This document shows positions 1 to 10,899 of a stretch of 64,000 nucleotides of DNA, in pieces. Both the position numbers and the translations under genes were made by a program. Below the pieces are notes generated by a model. That model saw only the letters and a program-made list of their open reading frames with translations. It ran no database searches and was not told the origin of the DNA. Location: the NCBI RefSeq assembly GCF_010093625.1, contig NW_022985362.1, positions 926,196 to 990,195 on the forward strand. Direction: 5' to 3'. Positions within the stretch are counted from its first letter, which is position 1, and each line of letters begins with the position of its first letter. The stretch is from Macroventuria anomochaeta. Its lineage: Eukaryota > Ascomycota > Dothideomycetes > Pleosporales > Didymellaceae.

Positions 1-1737
1 GCCGGGCCTCTCTGCACGTGCAGTTTCAAGGGCATCAAAAACGGACATGATTTGCAAAAGTTATGGTGTTGAGGATTTTGGGATGGTATGGTGTTCGCGT
101 GCACCGAGTGGACGCGTGCAGCCCGTGCACGGTCACTGTATAGGAAATGCGTGTCTTTGGAAGTAGGCATCGTTGGGACACAGTTAACAAGCTGTTTTAC
201 AACTTTGGTGGCGAGTACGATACTGTCAACGATGTGTACCCATTTACAGCTATCTAGTTTGCCGACACCATCTACAATACGTGCAACTGATCCCGAGCCC
301 TTGACGCAACGGATCTCTTCTGGCCCGGCTTTGGTGCAGGCACGGTGTCCGATGAAGGCTTTGGATACTATTATGGCGGGTATATTGGGAACAAGACCCA
401 ACCGAAATGGCAGGGCAATCGAGTGATGCTGAATAGCCTGGTGTCCTTCAACATGAGCGACCGAGTATTCACTAATCACACCTACAACCCTGTTCCACAT
501 GCAGAGGGAACTCTCCAGTATATTCCAGCATCTGATCGAGGTATGCTGGTCTATTTTGGGAGGTTAGAGACCTCTACGGCAGGTACAATTCAGTATGTAC
601 GTACTACCATCGCGCCATTGTGTTTCTCTTCTCACGCCAGTTGTGACAGTCCAACATGTCGGCAAGTACATCCAGAGAGCGTCTTCGTCCCATTCTGACA
701 CCCATGGAGGCCATTCATATCTTCGATATAGCAAGTGACTCTTGGTACAATCAGACAGCCAGCGGTGACATTTCTCAGCCCAGACGTGGGTTCTGTGCTG
801 GGGTAGCGTGGGCAGCGGATTACTCCTCTTACAACATGTCAGAGACACTACAGCGTGGACGTGCAAACGTGTGCTGATGAGAGTAGCTACATATACGGTG
901 GTATTGGCGCTAACGAGACTGCACTTGGCGACTTGTACATATTGACGCTGCCTACATTCCGATGGATCTCTGTAGGTTGATCGAGACAATTCGGATGTCC
1001 CAAGCTTTGCTGACGTGCAAAGTGGTACCCAGATCCGCAAATCCAGACATTTCCGAACGGAAAGGCATGGGCGACTTGTAACGTTGTGAACAACCGAACT
1101 CAAATTCTCATTACCGGTGGGTACTCGACTAATAAGAGCCGGGTATCCTGCGATGATTCAATCAAAGGCGGTCAGTATGGTGTCAATCTAGGACAGAGGA
1201 TGTTCGAGAAAGGCACCAAAGACGCATGGCAAGATCTAAGGAGCAACTACTCAGAGTATAGAGTGCCGAATAACATTGCTGCAGTTGTTGGAGGCGGGTA
1301 CGTGCTTCATTCTCTTGACGATATTGACGACTGATTGCTTCAGCACCGCGGGAGGCGCGATCAGAACGTCACTGGCTGCTGGCTGGGACCACAGTTCTCT
1401 TTCGGCATTATTCACCACGACCTACTCTGTTGCAGTCAGAATGCCAACTAGATCCGTACCTACGACGCCAACTCCGACTCCAAGCTCTTCTAATCTGACC
1501 CCTGCCAAATCTGCATCAGATGATCCAAGTCCCGGAGCAATTGCCGGTATCATCGTGGGAGTCTTTGCTGGGGCAGTCATCCTAGGCGTCGTCATCGCTT
1601 TTCTGCTCAAGAATAAGCGAGCAGAACTTGAAGCTGAAAACCAAGCTACGACACCCGAGCTAGAGGATCAGGACGAAATATTGGCAAAGCGGAAGTGGTT
1701 TCTCAAGGGCCGTTGGAGGAGCGAGGCCGAAGCATAG
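1..1737 (+). pseudogene. Kelch-repeat/galactose-oxidase-like membrane protein, 5' truncated by the window, probably a pseudogene
   Basis: The stretch encodes kelch-type blades (YYYGGY, GMLVYFG, YIYGG, ILITGG), a Pro/Thr/Ser-rich linker and one membrane helix near 1540-1610 followed by a charged tail, the layout of fungal cell-surface kelch proteins of unknown substrate. Four introns restore the frame: 597-649, 838-886, 972-1022 and 1298-1343, each GT..AG. In the frame carried by the blades there are stops at 255-257 (TAG) and 288-290 (TGA). A TAG at 1735-1737 ends the tail, yet about 48 further codons stay open in the same frame and resemble tail sequence. CAG-to-TAG changes would explain two of the three stops. 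An unrecognised 5' intron could remove the two early stops, so pseudogene status is likely but not proven. The start lies outside the window. Confidence 0.6.
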
Positions 1738-2189
1738 GCGGATCCGCAGGAACTGGACTCGACAAACATCAAAGTCATTCCAGGACCTCCGATTGAGCTA
1801 GAAGCCTCAGAAGTGAGACCTACGGAGGAAAACATAGATGAAAACAGTTCTGTCAGGCACGCGGACGATGACAACGCGAGGAATTGAGAGCATCCTCTCG
1901 AATCTCAAACCTGAGAGTCGCTCAGTACAGAGCGAGCGTCTCAGCCAGAAACGAAAGTCAAGATCACAAGAAACGCAATCCTCGTTGGTAGCAAGAGTTT
2001 GCAACAGTTAGTTGACTATGAGAGGACTAGCGCGACTGAGGGCGTATGTAAGGAAGCACGGCCGACATGAAGGAGAAATGGTGGAAGGAGCAACATGTGA
2101 CTGGTGTGGAAGCGTCCTGAACAAAGTTTCCGATTTTATCCATGCTCGAAAAACCTAGTAGCATCATCGTCAATTAGTTGTTACGCTCT
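1738..2189. other. Intergenic, with residual kelch-gene tail
   Basis: About 150 bases after the TAG at 1735 remain open in the kelch frame (to about 1885). After that I see no gene. It ends at the stop codon of the carboxylesterase on the other strand. Confidence 0.4.
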
Positions 2190-4011
2190 TCAGGTCTTCT
2201 TCACGCCCTTCAAACACTTCAAATCCAACGGCGCCCACTCCCCTCCCTTCTTCCCCTCCCAACTCCTCACAAGCTCTTCACACCTCCCATACCCCCACTC
2301 CAACTCCCCCTCAACCTCATTCACGCTCTTCTCAACCCACCCCTCCCTCTCATCCGCCAACATAGCCACCTCATCCCCTTTCCCGCTGGACACATACTCC
2401 GCCCACGGCTTCTTGCCGTTAGCAAAATCAATCCACAGCTGTGCATGTTTTGTTGATATGGATTTAAGGCGTTCAGAGGGGAACCGGAATTGGTGCGCTT
2501 TGAAGATGAAGTATATATCCACCCAGTGGTGCGGTTGCTGGTAGAGAACGTTGTTGGGGAAGGGGTTGCGGACGTTGAAGATGTATCTGTACACGTTCTT
2601 GGCTTTCTTGCCTTCACTTGCTCCGCTCGCTACTACTCTGCTCGCTACGCTCACGGTGGAGAGGTGGGTGGCGAGCATGTGGTTCGGGGCATCGAAGATT
2701 GCGTCGCCAACCCAGCGAAGCAGCGAAGTGAGGAAGAGATTTTGATCCATGGTGGATGTGATGTTGTACGCTTTGGCGACGATCTGCGCGCTCTCTTCAC
2801 CAAGCTGGTCTTTGATGCTCGAGAGGAACGCATCAGGCTTGACGTCCGCGTAGCGACTCGCAAACGTCGTTCCCTACTCTCGTCAGTCCTTCCTTCATCC
2901 GACATCTGGATTAGTTGACGCACCTCGAAACTCGTGCACCCTAAGATGATATCGTTGACCCACTTGCATTCCCCTATTAACTCTGGAATGCGGTCCCATG
3001 TCACCCTCTCCTTATCCCCATCAAACCACTCCTTATCCCTCACAGCCAACCACATCCCCCCCTCATCCCCCATCTCCGCAGACGCAGCAACAACCCTCTC
3101 AACATCCACCTCCCTCAGCTTCCTCAACCCCTCATCCCCTCTCTTCTCGATCCCCAATCTCGTAAGAAAAGCATCATACCGCTTCTCCGCATCCCCAACC
3201 TCACACGGCGCAGTACTCGGCCCAATTATCCCACTCATCAGCACCGCCCTGTCAAACAGCGGGCCCGAAGAAGGCGGCTCCTTTAACATATGATAACAGA
3301 TACTTATACTCCCCGCGCTCTCGCCGAACACCGTCACTCTCTTCTCATCACCTCCGAATCCAGAAATGAATCTTTGGATCCAGAGGAGTGCGTTGCGCTG
3401 GTCGTTCAGCGCCAAGTTCGAGTCTGCTGAGGAAGTGTGCAGATAGCTAAAGCGCCGAGGCGGTACTGGATGGATGCGGAGACGATGGGTTGGCCATTGC
3501 TGATCGATTGTTGAACCATCAGGGCGGTGGAGTGCTGGGCGTCGATTTTGCCGAGGACGAAGCCGCCGCCGTGGATGTAGACTAGCACCGGTAGACTCTT
3601 CTTCTCTTCGCTGTTGCTTGTGGAAATGGCTTGTAAGATAAAGAGGGGGATATTGAGTTGCAGAATCAAGCAGTTGAATTCGTCTGAGGCGTTGACCACT
3701 GGGTCGCCGGGGAAAGGTCCGCCGTCTGCTTCGCGGGGTGGGAAGATTTGTGGGCATGCGAATCTAAGAGACTTAGCCTCGATACTCCAGACGAGAATAT
3801 TGGGGGTTGTGTATTACCCATACTCCGTGTGATTGTTCTCGCCTTGTAAAAGGCTCTCTAGAAGAATCGATCTCTTAAAACGGGCGGGTATCGAAGCGTA
3901 TGGTACGGCGCGGAATTGGACGACGTTGTCTGGTTGAACAAGGCCAGTTAGAGGGCCGAGTTCGGGGTGATGAAATGTGAATTTTTGTTTCTCTGTATTG
4001 TTCGATGCCAT
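2190..4011 (-). pseudogene. Type B carboxylesterase/lipase with a one-base frameshift
   Basis: An alpha/beta-hydrolase of the carboxylesterase B family, which hydrolyses carboxylic esters. Exons are 4011-3818, 3763-2924 and 2873-2190; the introns at 3764-3817 and 2874-2923 have GT..AG ends, the second with a GACTGAC branch site. Family signatures are the oxyanion-hole motif HGGGF, the nucleophile elbow GESAGS, and NDQRNALLWI just before it. No signal peptide is visible, so an intracellular enzyme is likely. Near 3446, between the YRLGAL and YLHTSSADSN segments, the frame slips. Adding one G (TTAGCTATC versus TTAGGCTATC) rejoins them, and the exon total (1718 nt) is one short of a multiple of three. 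Without that base the protein stops just after the oxyanion-hole region and before the catalytic serine. It is either a recent null allele or an assembly error; otherwise about 572 aa. Confidence 0.8.
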
Positions 4012-4509
4012 CTTGTGTACGTGTAAGCTGGTACGTGCTGTACTTGAGTTGTTGAATGAGTTTCGGGAAGTCTGTGTTGCGAGTCTGGTGAACTTGGCTT
4101 ATGTACGAATCGCAATCTCCTCAAAAGTCACAACGAGAACTCAAGGGCGTCTAGATTTCAAAGAGAAAGGGCGGACGTGTCAGACGAACGTTCGATGTCA
4201 GATGCGGGGAGTGGAGCAAGGCCCGGTATTCCGTTTAGCCGGTCTGAATGGTCTAAGTCTTTGTGGGGGAGTTTTGTGCCTGACAGCGTTGGGTTTCATC
4301 GTGGTTACCGTTGAATGGCAAGAACACGTGACGTCAATGAGCGCGTGAGTTTATCGAAAAGAGGAGGCGTTCACTGTCTTCAGCCGTAGTGGTTCAATAG
4401 CAGATCACAGAGCAGTGCTCAAATCTAGGAGACACAGTCTTATGAGTCTATGAGAAAAGAGGAGTGTATTCACTGATGTTATTTGCTCGGCCTGTTTATG
4501 TGATGTCGA
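4012..4509. other. Intergenic region
   Basis: This is the upstream region of the carboxylesterase and the 3' flank of the M28 peptidase gene, both on the minus strand. I see no coding sequence or repeat. Confidence 0.5.
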
Positions 4510-5949
4510 CTAGCCAGGGAAAGGGTACGTAGCCGGACTCTTATACCCGTTCTTACCCACCGCCCTGACACCAAAGATAACATTATCCTTCGACAAAGGA
4601 AGGGTGACGCTGCCCACCTTACCAACATCCAGCATATGCGTCCAAAGCGGGTTAATAACTGGCCTCCACACAACCTCATAGCTCGTCACATTCGGGTCAT
4701 CAGACACGATCCACTTGAGCCTCGTATCATTATCCAACACCGTCGTATCAACCGTGACATTCCTCGGCCAGCCAGGCGCTTCAGACATCGACCACAACGT
4801 AGCCAAGTTGACTTTCCCCACACGCGCAGTGAAGTCGAAATCCACAAACTCAATCAAATCGCCGTAGACGGTGCCGTTCTCAGTCCGCAAGTCCTGATGC
4901 TGATGCGCAAAATTCTCGTTCGGCTCCGTATATCGAATAGCCGGGTATCCGTTGGTGAGAAACGGACTGTGGTCGCCCCCGCGCAAGAAGCGGTCCAGGC
5001 GGTAGATGATAGCGACGTTCATGCCCGTGGCGCTGTTCGCCGCAACCTCCGCCGAGAACCTTGCGAGTTCGCGTGCAGGAGAGTCGTTTTCGCCGCCAAT
5101 TTGCAGACGGCGGGCGAGTTGTGTGGCGTTCTCGGACGCAGGCGGGCCTTGAGCAAAAGCGCGGATTGTGTACGGGTCTTTTTGCCCGCGGTCGCCGGTG
5201 GATGAGCCGACGATGTCGCAATTTAGCATGCCCTCGACGTTTACGGAGGCGTTGCGGAGTGTTTGCGCGAAGAATGTGCTGCCGTACAGATTCTGTTCTT
5301 CGCCGGCCACGGCGCCCAGGATGACGGTGCTGCGTGGCTGCCGTGTGGAGAGGATGCGGGCGAGTTCCATAGCGATTGCGACACCACTGGCGTCGTCGTT
5401 GGCGCCGGGCGCGTCGGATTCGTAGTTCAAGACGTCTGTGACGCGGCTGTCGTAGTGGCCGGTCATGATGTAGACTTTGTCGGGGGTTGTGCTGCCTTTG
5501 ATAGTTGCGAGGACGTTGCTGATTTTGACGGGGAAGGGGATGCGTGAGGCAACGCCTTGGGTGTAGCTGGGGACAGTCACGGTCATGCGGCCGGAGCTTG
5601 CGTTGGCATACCTGCGCATCTCGGATTCGATCCAGTCTCGTGCTGCGCCGATGCCACGGGTGGTGCTGTTCTGGGTGCTGAGTGTATGGCGTGTGCCGAA
5701 TGAAACCAGCTTGTTGACGATGGCCTCGATGTTCTTGGGATCAAGCTCGTCCAGCATGGACTTGAGCTCGTCGGTGGGCTTCTGCGGTATCAATTCGGTG
5801 CCGACGTTTGATGGAGGCCATGCTGCGTTCGCGCAGCTTGTGTAGCTCATGTCATTGACTGCCACTGGTGGTGGCAGGTCACGCTCGTGCACATCATGGG
5901 CGCACGTCGTGGCGATGATGGTGCCCAGCAAAGCTGTAAGGAAATGCAT
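4510..5949 (-). CDS. Secreted M28 zinc aminopeptidase
   Basis: A single-exon, 479-aa secreted peptidase of family M28 that removes N-terminal residues from peptides using two zinc ions. I start at the ATG at 5949 because a typical signal peptide follows at once (MHFLTALLG.. ending near TTCAHD, residues 1-18); the open frame extends 11 codons further but would bury this signal. Counting from that start, predicted metal ligands are H165 (TGHYDSR), D185 (ANDDASG), E218 with catalytic E217 (GEEQN), D245 (NCDIV) and a histidine in AHQHQD near residue 330. The C-terminal roughly 90 residues look like a fibronectin-III-type domain (SYEVVWRP, FGVRAVGKNG). Several N-glycosylation sequons fit secretion. 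A TATA-like box lies about 55 bases upstream. Confidence 0.92.
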   Translation of the reverse strand: MHFLTALLGTIIATTCAHDVHERDLPPPVAVNDMSYTSCANAAWPPSNVGTELIPQKPTDELKSMLDELDPKNIEAIVNKLVSFGTRHTLSTQNSTTRGIGAARDWIESEMRRYANASSGRMTVTVPSYTQGVASRIPFPVKISNVLATIKGSTTPDKVYIMTGHYDSRVTDVLNYESDAPGANDDASGVAIAMELARILSTRQPRSTVILGAVAGEEQNLYGSTFFAQTLRNASVNVEGMLNCDIVGSSTGDRGQKDPYTIRAFAQGPPASENATQLARRLQIGGENDSPARELARFSAEVAANSATGMNVAIIYRLDRFLRGGDHSPFLTNGYPAIRYTEPNENFAHQHQDLRTENGTVYGDLIEFVDFDFTARVGKVNLATLWSMSEAPGWPRNVTVDTTVLDNDTRLKWIVSDDPNVTSYEVVWRPVINPLWTHMLDVGKVGSVTLPLSKDNVIFGVRAVGKNGYKSPATYPFPG

Positions 5950-6000
5950 GGTTCGATGGATATTGACTGGCTTGAAGAACACAAAGCTGATCTCGCAGGT

Positions 6001-6012
6001 CTTTATACATAC
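6001..6012 (-). promoter_or_regulatory. Candidate TATA box of the M28 peptidase gene
   Basis: Read on the minus strand this is GTATGTATAAAG, containing TATAAAG, about 55 bases upstream of the chosen ATG at 5949. The position fits a core promoter with a short leader and also supports the downstream start. Confidence 0.4.
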
Positions 6013-6343
6013 CCAGAGACTGGTAGCGGCATGTTAAGACGGGAAGTTCGACTCTCGGTTGTGCGTCACCGACAATGTGTGTACTGAACTTCCTCTATTA
6101 GTTAGACTACCCAAGGATATTTCCAACGTCCCTCAATTCTATCCGGACATTCGTTCGCTAGAAGAGCCCCGCGGCTCGGCACTTGTAGTCTACCGGGTTG
6201 TATCGTGGGTTGATAATGTGGACAAGATAGGTCGTTGCCAGAATAGGAAGGTCGATAGCGGGACGACGTCAACATCAACGTTGGCGAATGTCGCAAAGAA
6301 GACCGAAGCTCGGGTCGAAACACCTTTCAATCGATATGTCTTT

Positions 6344-8342
6344 TCATCTTTCCCAGTCCATAGTGTCCTGTGGGTTGGTGCTCTGCGGATGACCGCTGTC
6401 CTCAATTGACTGCGTGGGAACATCCGCGTCTGCTTCCTCGTCGGATTCGGACTCGTTTGAGCTCGGAGCGTCGTCTCGAAGACTGTAGGCGTCACCCTGC
6501 ATTGCTACATAGCTACGAGGGTTCTGCGCTTGCAATTCGATTGCAGTGTGTTGCTTTCTTCTAGACTGCTGGGGGCTTCCAGACGCTTTTGACGCATCCG
6601 AGTCAAGATCTTGACGGTGAGCAGCTGGCGTCGTGCGCGGCTTCTGATTAGCAACAAATCTTGACGCTGGTACCGGAGTCTCGTGCTCTTCCCATGTTGC
6701 ATGGTACTCCGTCCAACTGCGCCAGTCATCGACTTCGTTGAAGAGTCTCTGTGGGTCGTCGTCTTCAGATCCGTTGATGCTGGGTGACTTTCTCTTCGCT
6801 TCGATGGTCATCTCCAAGCGGCCACAGAGCGCTTCTTCTTCTTGTCTACTGTCTTCTTGATCGAACTGTTCCAGGGTTTGTCTCTCACGCACACCGCCGT
6901 GAAGTATACCCTCAGGCTCAACGCTTGATGGCCGCTCTGAGCCTGGTTCTTCGTGTTCGAGTCCACTCCCTCTTCGTCGTCAGACACTGTGGAAGCAGAA
7001 TTTGAAGCACCATCCTCAAGCTCAACGTTCGAGTCTGAGTTTGACAGAGAAAGATGCTCCATTGGTAGAGGAGTTCCGGGACGGGCCACTCTGCGCCTGA
7101 AAGCTGCTTCACCCTCAGAATCTGCGGCATGCTCGTCAAGGACTTCATCAGCGGCCGGTGGGCCAGATACTGCGTCATACAGTCCCAAGATTTGCTCCGC
7201 CTGGTCCCATGAAATCTCACGCTGCTTAATCTTGAATTGTGTGGTCCGCTGCTCGTCAAAAACACGTACATTGCAGCGTCTCGCGACTCCTGTCCAACGT
7301 GAACGTCTGTTTCTTTTCAAGCCAAGTATGTCGATCGCGAACAGCACGACTCTTGTCTTCACAAACGGCATGACTCCTTTCTTATTACGGCAGCGTTGAG
7401 AACGGAGGCGCGAGGTTGCCTGCGCAATGGCTGCTTGCATCAGGCGTTTGGTCACGGAGACGTCAAGTGTGGAAGTCGTTGAATACACGGTACGTATAAT
7501 CGAGGGTTGTGGCACTTGCTCAGAAGCATATGCAGACCAGTGTGGCCAGGGCGAGGGGATTTCAGGCGAGCGGTTCATAAAGAGGTCTTGGGACAGCAAA
7601 AGCATGTTTTCGGCATGGAGCAAGCTGGTCTCTGGGATGGCTTGGATGATTTGTGGTTGTGTAGTGACAGCTGGTTGGATATATTCTTCCTCCACCTTGG
7701 GTGACTGCGGCATGAGGTCGACTGAGCGATAACTCCGCTTAGACGGCTTGTACTCGCGCACGACCTTCTTCTTCATGCGAGCATAGTTGGTGCAGGGAGC
7801 CTTTCGGTCGTAGCGGATTTTGTGGTGCTTGCAGCGCTCGCAGGAGCTGGAAACGAATTAGTACAGTGCTGCACTTGGGTCGCTTCAACATACCCGGCAA
7901 TACCGGGGCCTGTGCGTGGAGTGCCAGGTTCAGCAGGCGTGGTTAGACGGGTCGACGGAGCTCTAGATGGACCATTGATAGCATTCTCGATGTCCATTCT
8001 CGATGTCCTCAGCAATGGCAGGAGTGATCAGCCAGTAGTCGCTGTAGCGCTTCTGCTCCTCGACCACGTCCCACTGTTCTTGACACCACGCCAGAGCTTC
8101 GGCTATGACGTCGAGCTCCTCGTTGCACTCTTGGCCGACTTCGATTGCTGCAGGCACGTCTCGCAACGTCAGACCCACGTCGCCTTTCTTCGTAGCGGCA
8201 TCGTTCAGCAGAAGCAGCAGCTCGTGAGTCTCCGGAATGCTATTGGTGCCAACAGTCTGCGCTATGCCTGCAACGTCGTCTTTGCCAAGTCGTTCGAGAG
8301 CTGCAACAGAATCGCCTGCTCTTTGCCAGTCCATGTCGTAAT
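6344..8342 (-). pseudogene. RRN5-like RNA polymerase I upstream-activation-factor subunit, broken
   Basis: Rrn5 is the SANT and histone-fold subunit of the UAF complex that activates rDNA transcription. Recognisable in order: the SANT start (WTGKEQAILLQL, then RLGKDDVAGIAQ), a helical block ending SDYWLITPAIAEDIEN, a Cys-rich segment (CERCKHHK), the LLLSQDLFMN / VSVTKRLMQAAIAQATSRL block and the IDILGLKRNRRSRWTGVARR segment, then an acidic tail. An intron at 7847-7893 joins GIAG to SCERC. The gene is damaged. A one-base loss near 8297 splits the SANT helix. A 13-bp tandem duplication (7982-7994, 7995-8007) shifts the frame. A further shift lies near 6940-6960 in the acidic tail. No start codon is seen upstream of the SANT helix, and the HET gene's stop codon lies only about 70 bases upstream. 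The family assignment is from remembered motifs. Confidence 0.6.
7982..8007. repeat. 13-bp perfect tandem duplication inside the RRN5-like gene
   Basis: CATTCTCGATGTC occurs twice in direct succession (7982-7994 and 7995-8007). Removing one copy makes the reading frame continuous from EDIEN into AINGPSRAPS, so the duplication itself causes the frameshift. Confidence 0.9.
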
Positions 8343-8412
8343 CTGCGGGTGAAGTATTGAAGGAGAGGGTCGTTCTGTTTGTTTGGCGGAATGTGCTCAG
8401 CCTTGATGTGTA

Positions 8413-10899
8413 TCAAACAATTACAACCGTTCTTTCCTCGACCTGCGTCCCCGCATTGTACATCATGAAATCCGGCAACTGGTCACTCTCATACTCATGC
8501 TTGTGCTTCCATCTCACACCATCTCCATTCCTATCTCTTCCATTTACCATGTAATATTCCAAATCATCCCACCACAGCTTTCTGTAAGCGGTTTCCCATA
8601 AGTATTCTCCAACGAAGAATCCTTGCTCCCACTCTCGTGGCGATGTAATTCTTCTAGTGGCTTCATCTTTCCATCCACAGAGATATCCATACCAGGCACA
8701 ATCTTCCCATATCGCTATGCCGACGCGTCGATAGGCCCCATCAGCGTCTCCAGTTGGAACAAGAGCTAAAGTGTGGACGCTGATCGGATCATGGTCTTGA
8801 ATGGAATCTATACGCGTTGTCAATTGCTCGCTGAGATGGCGTTGGGCGATAGCGATGAAAGTGATCTCTTGCATCGGATCGATGATATCGTCAGGCCTGA
8901 ACGTTCCACGGACGAAGCGAAAAGGTCCTTTGCGTCGGAGATCGTCGTTGCCGATGGTATCATCTGGGTCAGGGTGCTTCTCTGAGAAGAGAAAGTATTG
9001 ATTTGGATGAAATGATCGGTCCTTGAAAGTCACATGCTCTAGGCCGAGACGGCCCGCTGGCGGAGGAGCTGTCATGTGTGGAAACTTCGTAACGGCTTCA
9101 CGGATGGAGTATGGATAGATGACGTTAACGTACCCTTTTCGAACGTGGCCGCGGATTCTGGCGTGGCCAGCCTGTTTGTCGATGCTGCCAGACACCTTGA
9201 CTTCCTGCACATCACAGACGCAATCGAGGCTTAGCATCTCATTCTGTCCATATATCACTGGTGCAGTGATGGATGCCCAAGACCAACTCGGCGCTAGAGC
9301 CTGCTCGTGGCGGATGTGGTGATTGCCTTCGATGTCGAAATTGGTCGTAGCACTCATTAGGTACTTTTCGTTGTGCGGTATGCTCCACAGAAGACCGATG
9401 AAAAATTGTCCCGACCACAACCCAGCCAGATACTCACGACTTGTATGTCGGCCGAGAGCCTGTCCAATTCCAGCAAGGGCGACCAGCCTGTCTTTCGACT
9501 TGGTCATTCCTCGATGTGTGTAGTTCATAACGAGGTCACACCAGTATTGATGTTTCATGCGAGCCCAGAATCGCGAGTCCGCAAACTTCTCGCTCGTGGC
9601 AGTGACATCGTCGAAATACTCAAAATCATCCATGATACCACTGCGAATGTATTTCTGAGGCAAGTCATGCCTCGTTATGCCTGACGTAGGAGAGCCCTCA
9701 GAGCCGTGCATGGTAAGACATTCCCACTTCAGCTGCGCTCCGTCGAAGATGAGCATCCGAGGGGAGAGAAGCTGCTCCTGCAGGACCCAGGCACGCCCAT
9801 ATAGTGCCGGATCCCCGCCACCAAGATCCTTTGCTTGTGGCCGTCCGTAAGTAGTAAATTGTAGTCTCACTGCCGAATCTGAGCCGGCAGAAGAAGGAAT
9901 CTCGATGTGGAAGGGCAGGTTCAATAGCCCGTCTCTCTCCATGAAGCACCCTACGTCGCCACCTGGAGCATGTGCTGCCGCTAACGTTAAGGTGGCGTAC
10001 TGATAGACATCGCACATCGTCGCAGCTTCGGTTGCCCAGTCGGTGCTGCTGTCTTGAATGATGCACATCGAGTCGATCCAAATGTATCGAAAGCCCAACT
10101 TGCGTGTTGTGTGTATGGCTTCTCTAAATGTCTTCGAGAGCTCTTCCGGTGGGATTCGGTCTCTGTGCTTGTCGTAGTTGTTTCGCAGGGTACGAATGAT
10201 TGGTACGAGCCCCCAACAGTGACTGAGTGCAAGGAATCGTCGATCGGCAAAGTTCGTGATTTCATCACTCTCGACAAGCTTGATCGTATCATTGCCGACG
10301 TCAAGCAGTCGGGTAGGCAGGAAAGGTATCGAGTCCTCTGGTATTTTCCGACAACACTTAGTGTGTGTAACAATACATGACTTGACCCAGTAGGACGCAA
10401 GCTGAAGCGCGCCGTCTGAACCGGTGTGATCATTGTCCAGCTCTGCAGCTTGGTCCAAGGATTCTGCAAGGTGGTCCGCCGAATGATGAGTCACTCCTGG
10501 TAGTGTTGGCCATGAGGTGATACCATTTCCAGCGCCCAGAAAACCGTTGCATGAAGCGATCATCCGCTTTGTTAACCTGGATCCAGGACTCGATACTTCT
10601 CGGAACTCGGCCTGAAGTAGTGGAAGTGGGCCTTGTACGGAGTTGATGGTGAGAACAACATGCAACGGCTCATCATATTCGTTGAGTAGCGTGGCATGCT
10701 CATATTCCGTAGGCGAAAAGTAAATGAGGCGACAAATGCGACACCGCAGATCAGACGCGTGCTTCAACTCGCGAATGCTAGTGTGGAGGATCGTTTCGTG
10801 CGTCGTCCATGCAATGTCTTCTGGTTTCGCGATGCTCTCAGGGATCTGAGCTTTGGCCAGAGCCTCGGACCAAAACGCCTGGCAGCGATTGCACAACAT
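8413..10899 (-). CDS. HET-domain (heterokaryon incompatibility) protein
   Basis: An 828-residue single-exon protein with a HET domain at about residues 220-370. The usual blocks are present: FLALSHCWG, then FREAIHTTRKLGFRYIWID with SMCIIQD, then the block around YATLTLAAAHA, and RAWVLQEQLLSPR further on. HET domains trigger cell death after fusion of incompatible hyphae and act in the cytoplasm. The N-terminal region has paired cysteines (CNRC at the start, CRICRL near residue 52) typical of the CxxC-containing class of stand-alone HET proteins. There is no NACHT, WD40 or membrane segment. The frame is completely open. Its own incompatibility role and partner are unknown; many HET proteins have none demonstrated. 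Confidence 0.9.
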   Translation of the reverse strand: MLCNRCQAFWSEALAKAQIPESIAKPEDIAWTTHETILHTSIRELKHASDLRCRICRLIYFSPTEYEHATLLNEYDEPLHVVLTINSVQGPLPLLQAEFREVSSPGSRLTKRMIASCNGFLGAGNGITSWPTLPGVTHHSADHLAESLDQAAELDNDHTGSDGALQLASYWVKSCIVTHTKCCRKIPEDSIPFLPTRLLDVGNDTIKLVESDEITNFADRRFLALSHCWGLVPIIRTLRNNYDKHRDRIPPEELSKTFREAIHTTRKLGFRYIWIDSMCIIQDSSTDWATEAATMCDVYQYATLTLAAAHAPGGDVGCFMERDGLLNLPFHIEIPSSAGSDSAVRLQFTTYGRPQAKDLGGGDPALYGRAWVLQEQLLSPRMLIFDGAQLKWECLTMHGSEGSPTSGITRHDLPQKYIRSGIMDDFEYFDDVTATSEKFADSRFWARMKHQYWCDLVMNYTHRGMTKSKDRLVALAGIGQALGRHTSREYLAGLWSGQFFIGLLWSIPHNEKYLMSATTNFDIEGNHHIRHEQALAPSWSWASITAPVIYGQNEMLSLDCVCDVQEVKVSGSIDKQAGHARIRGHVRKGYVNVIYPYSIREAVTKFPHMTAPPPAGRLGLEHVTFKDRSFHPNQYFLFSEKHPDPDDTIGNDDLRRKGPFRFVRGTFRPDDIIDPMQEITFIAIAQRHLSEQLTTRIDSIQDHDPISVHTLALVPTGDADGAYRRVGIAIWEDCAWYGYLCGWKDEATRRITSPREWEQGFFVGEYLWETAYRKLWWDDLEYYMVNGRDRNGDGVRWKHKHEYESDQLPDFMMYNAGTQVEERTVVIV

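Noticed and set aside
2104..3293. Several plus-strand open frames over the carboxylesterase
   Set aside because: They are antisense shadows of the esterase exons; repetitive Ser/Pro/Leu composition and no motifs.
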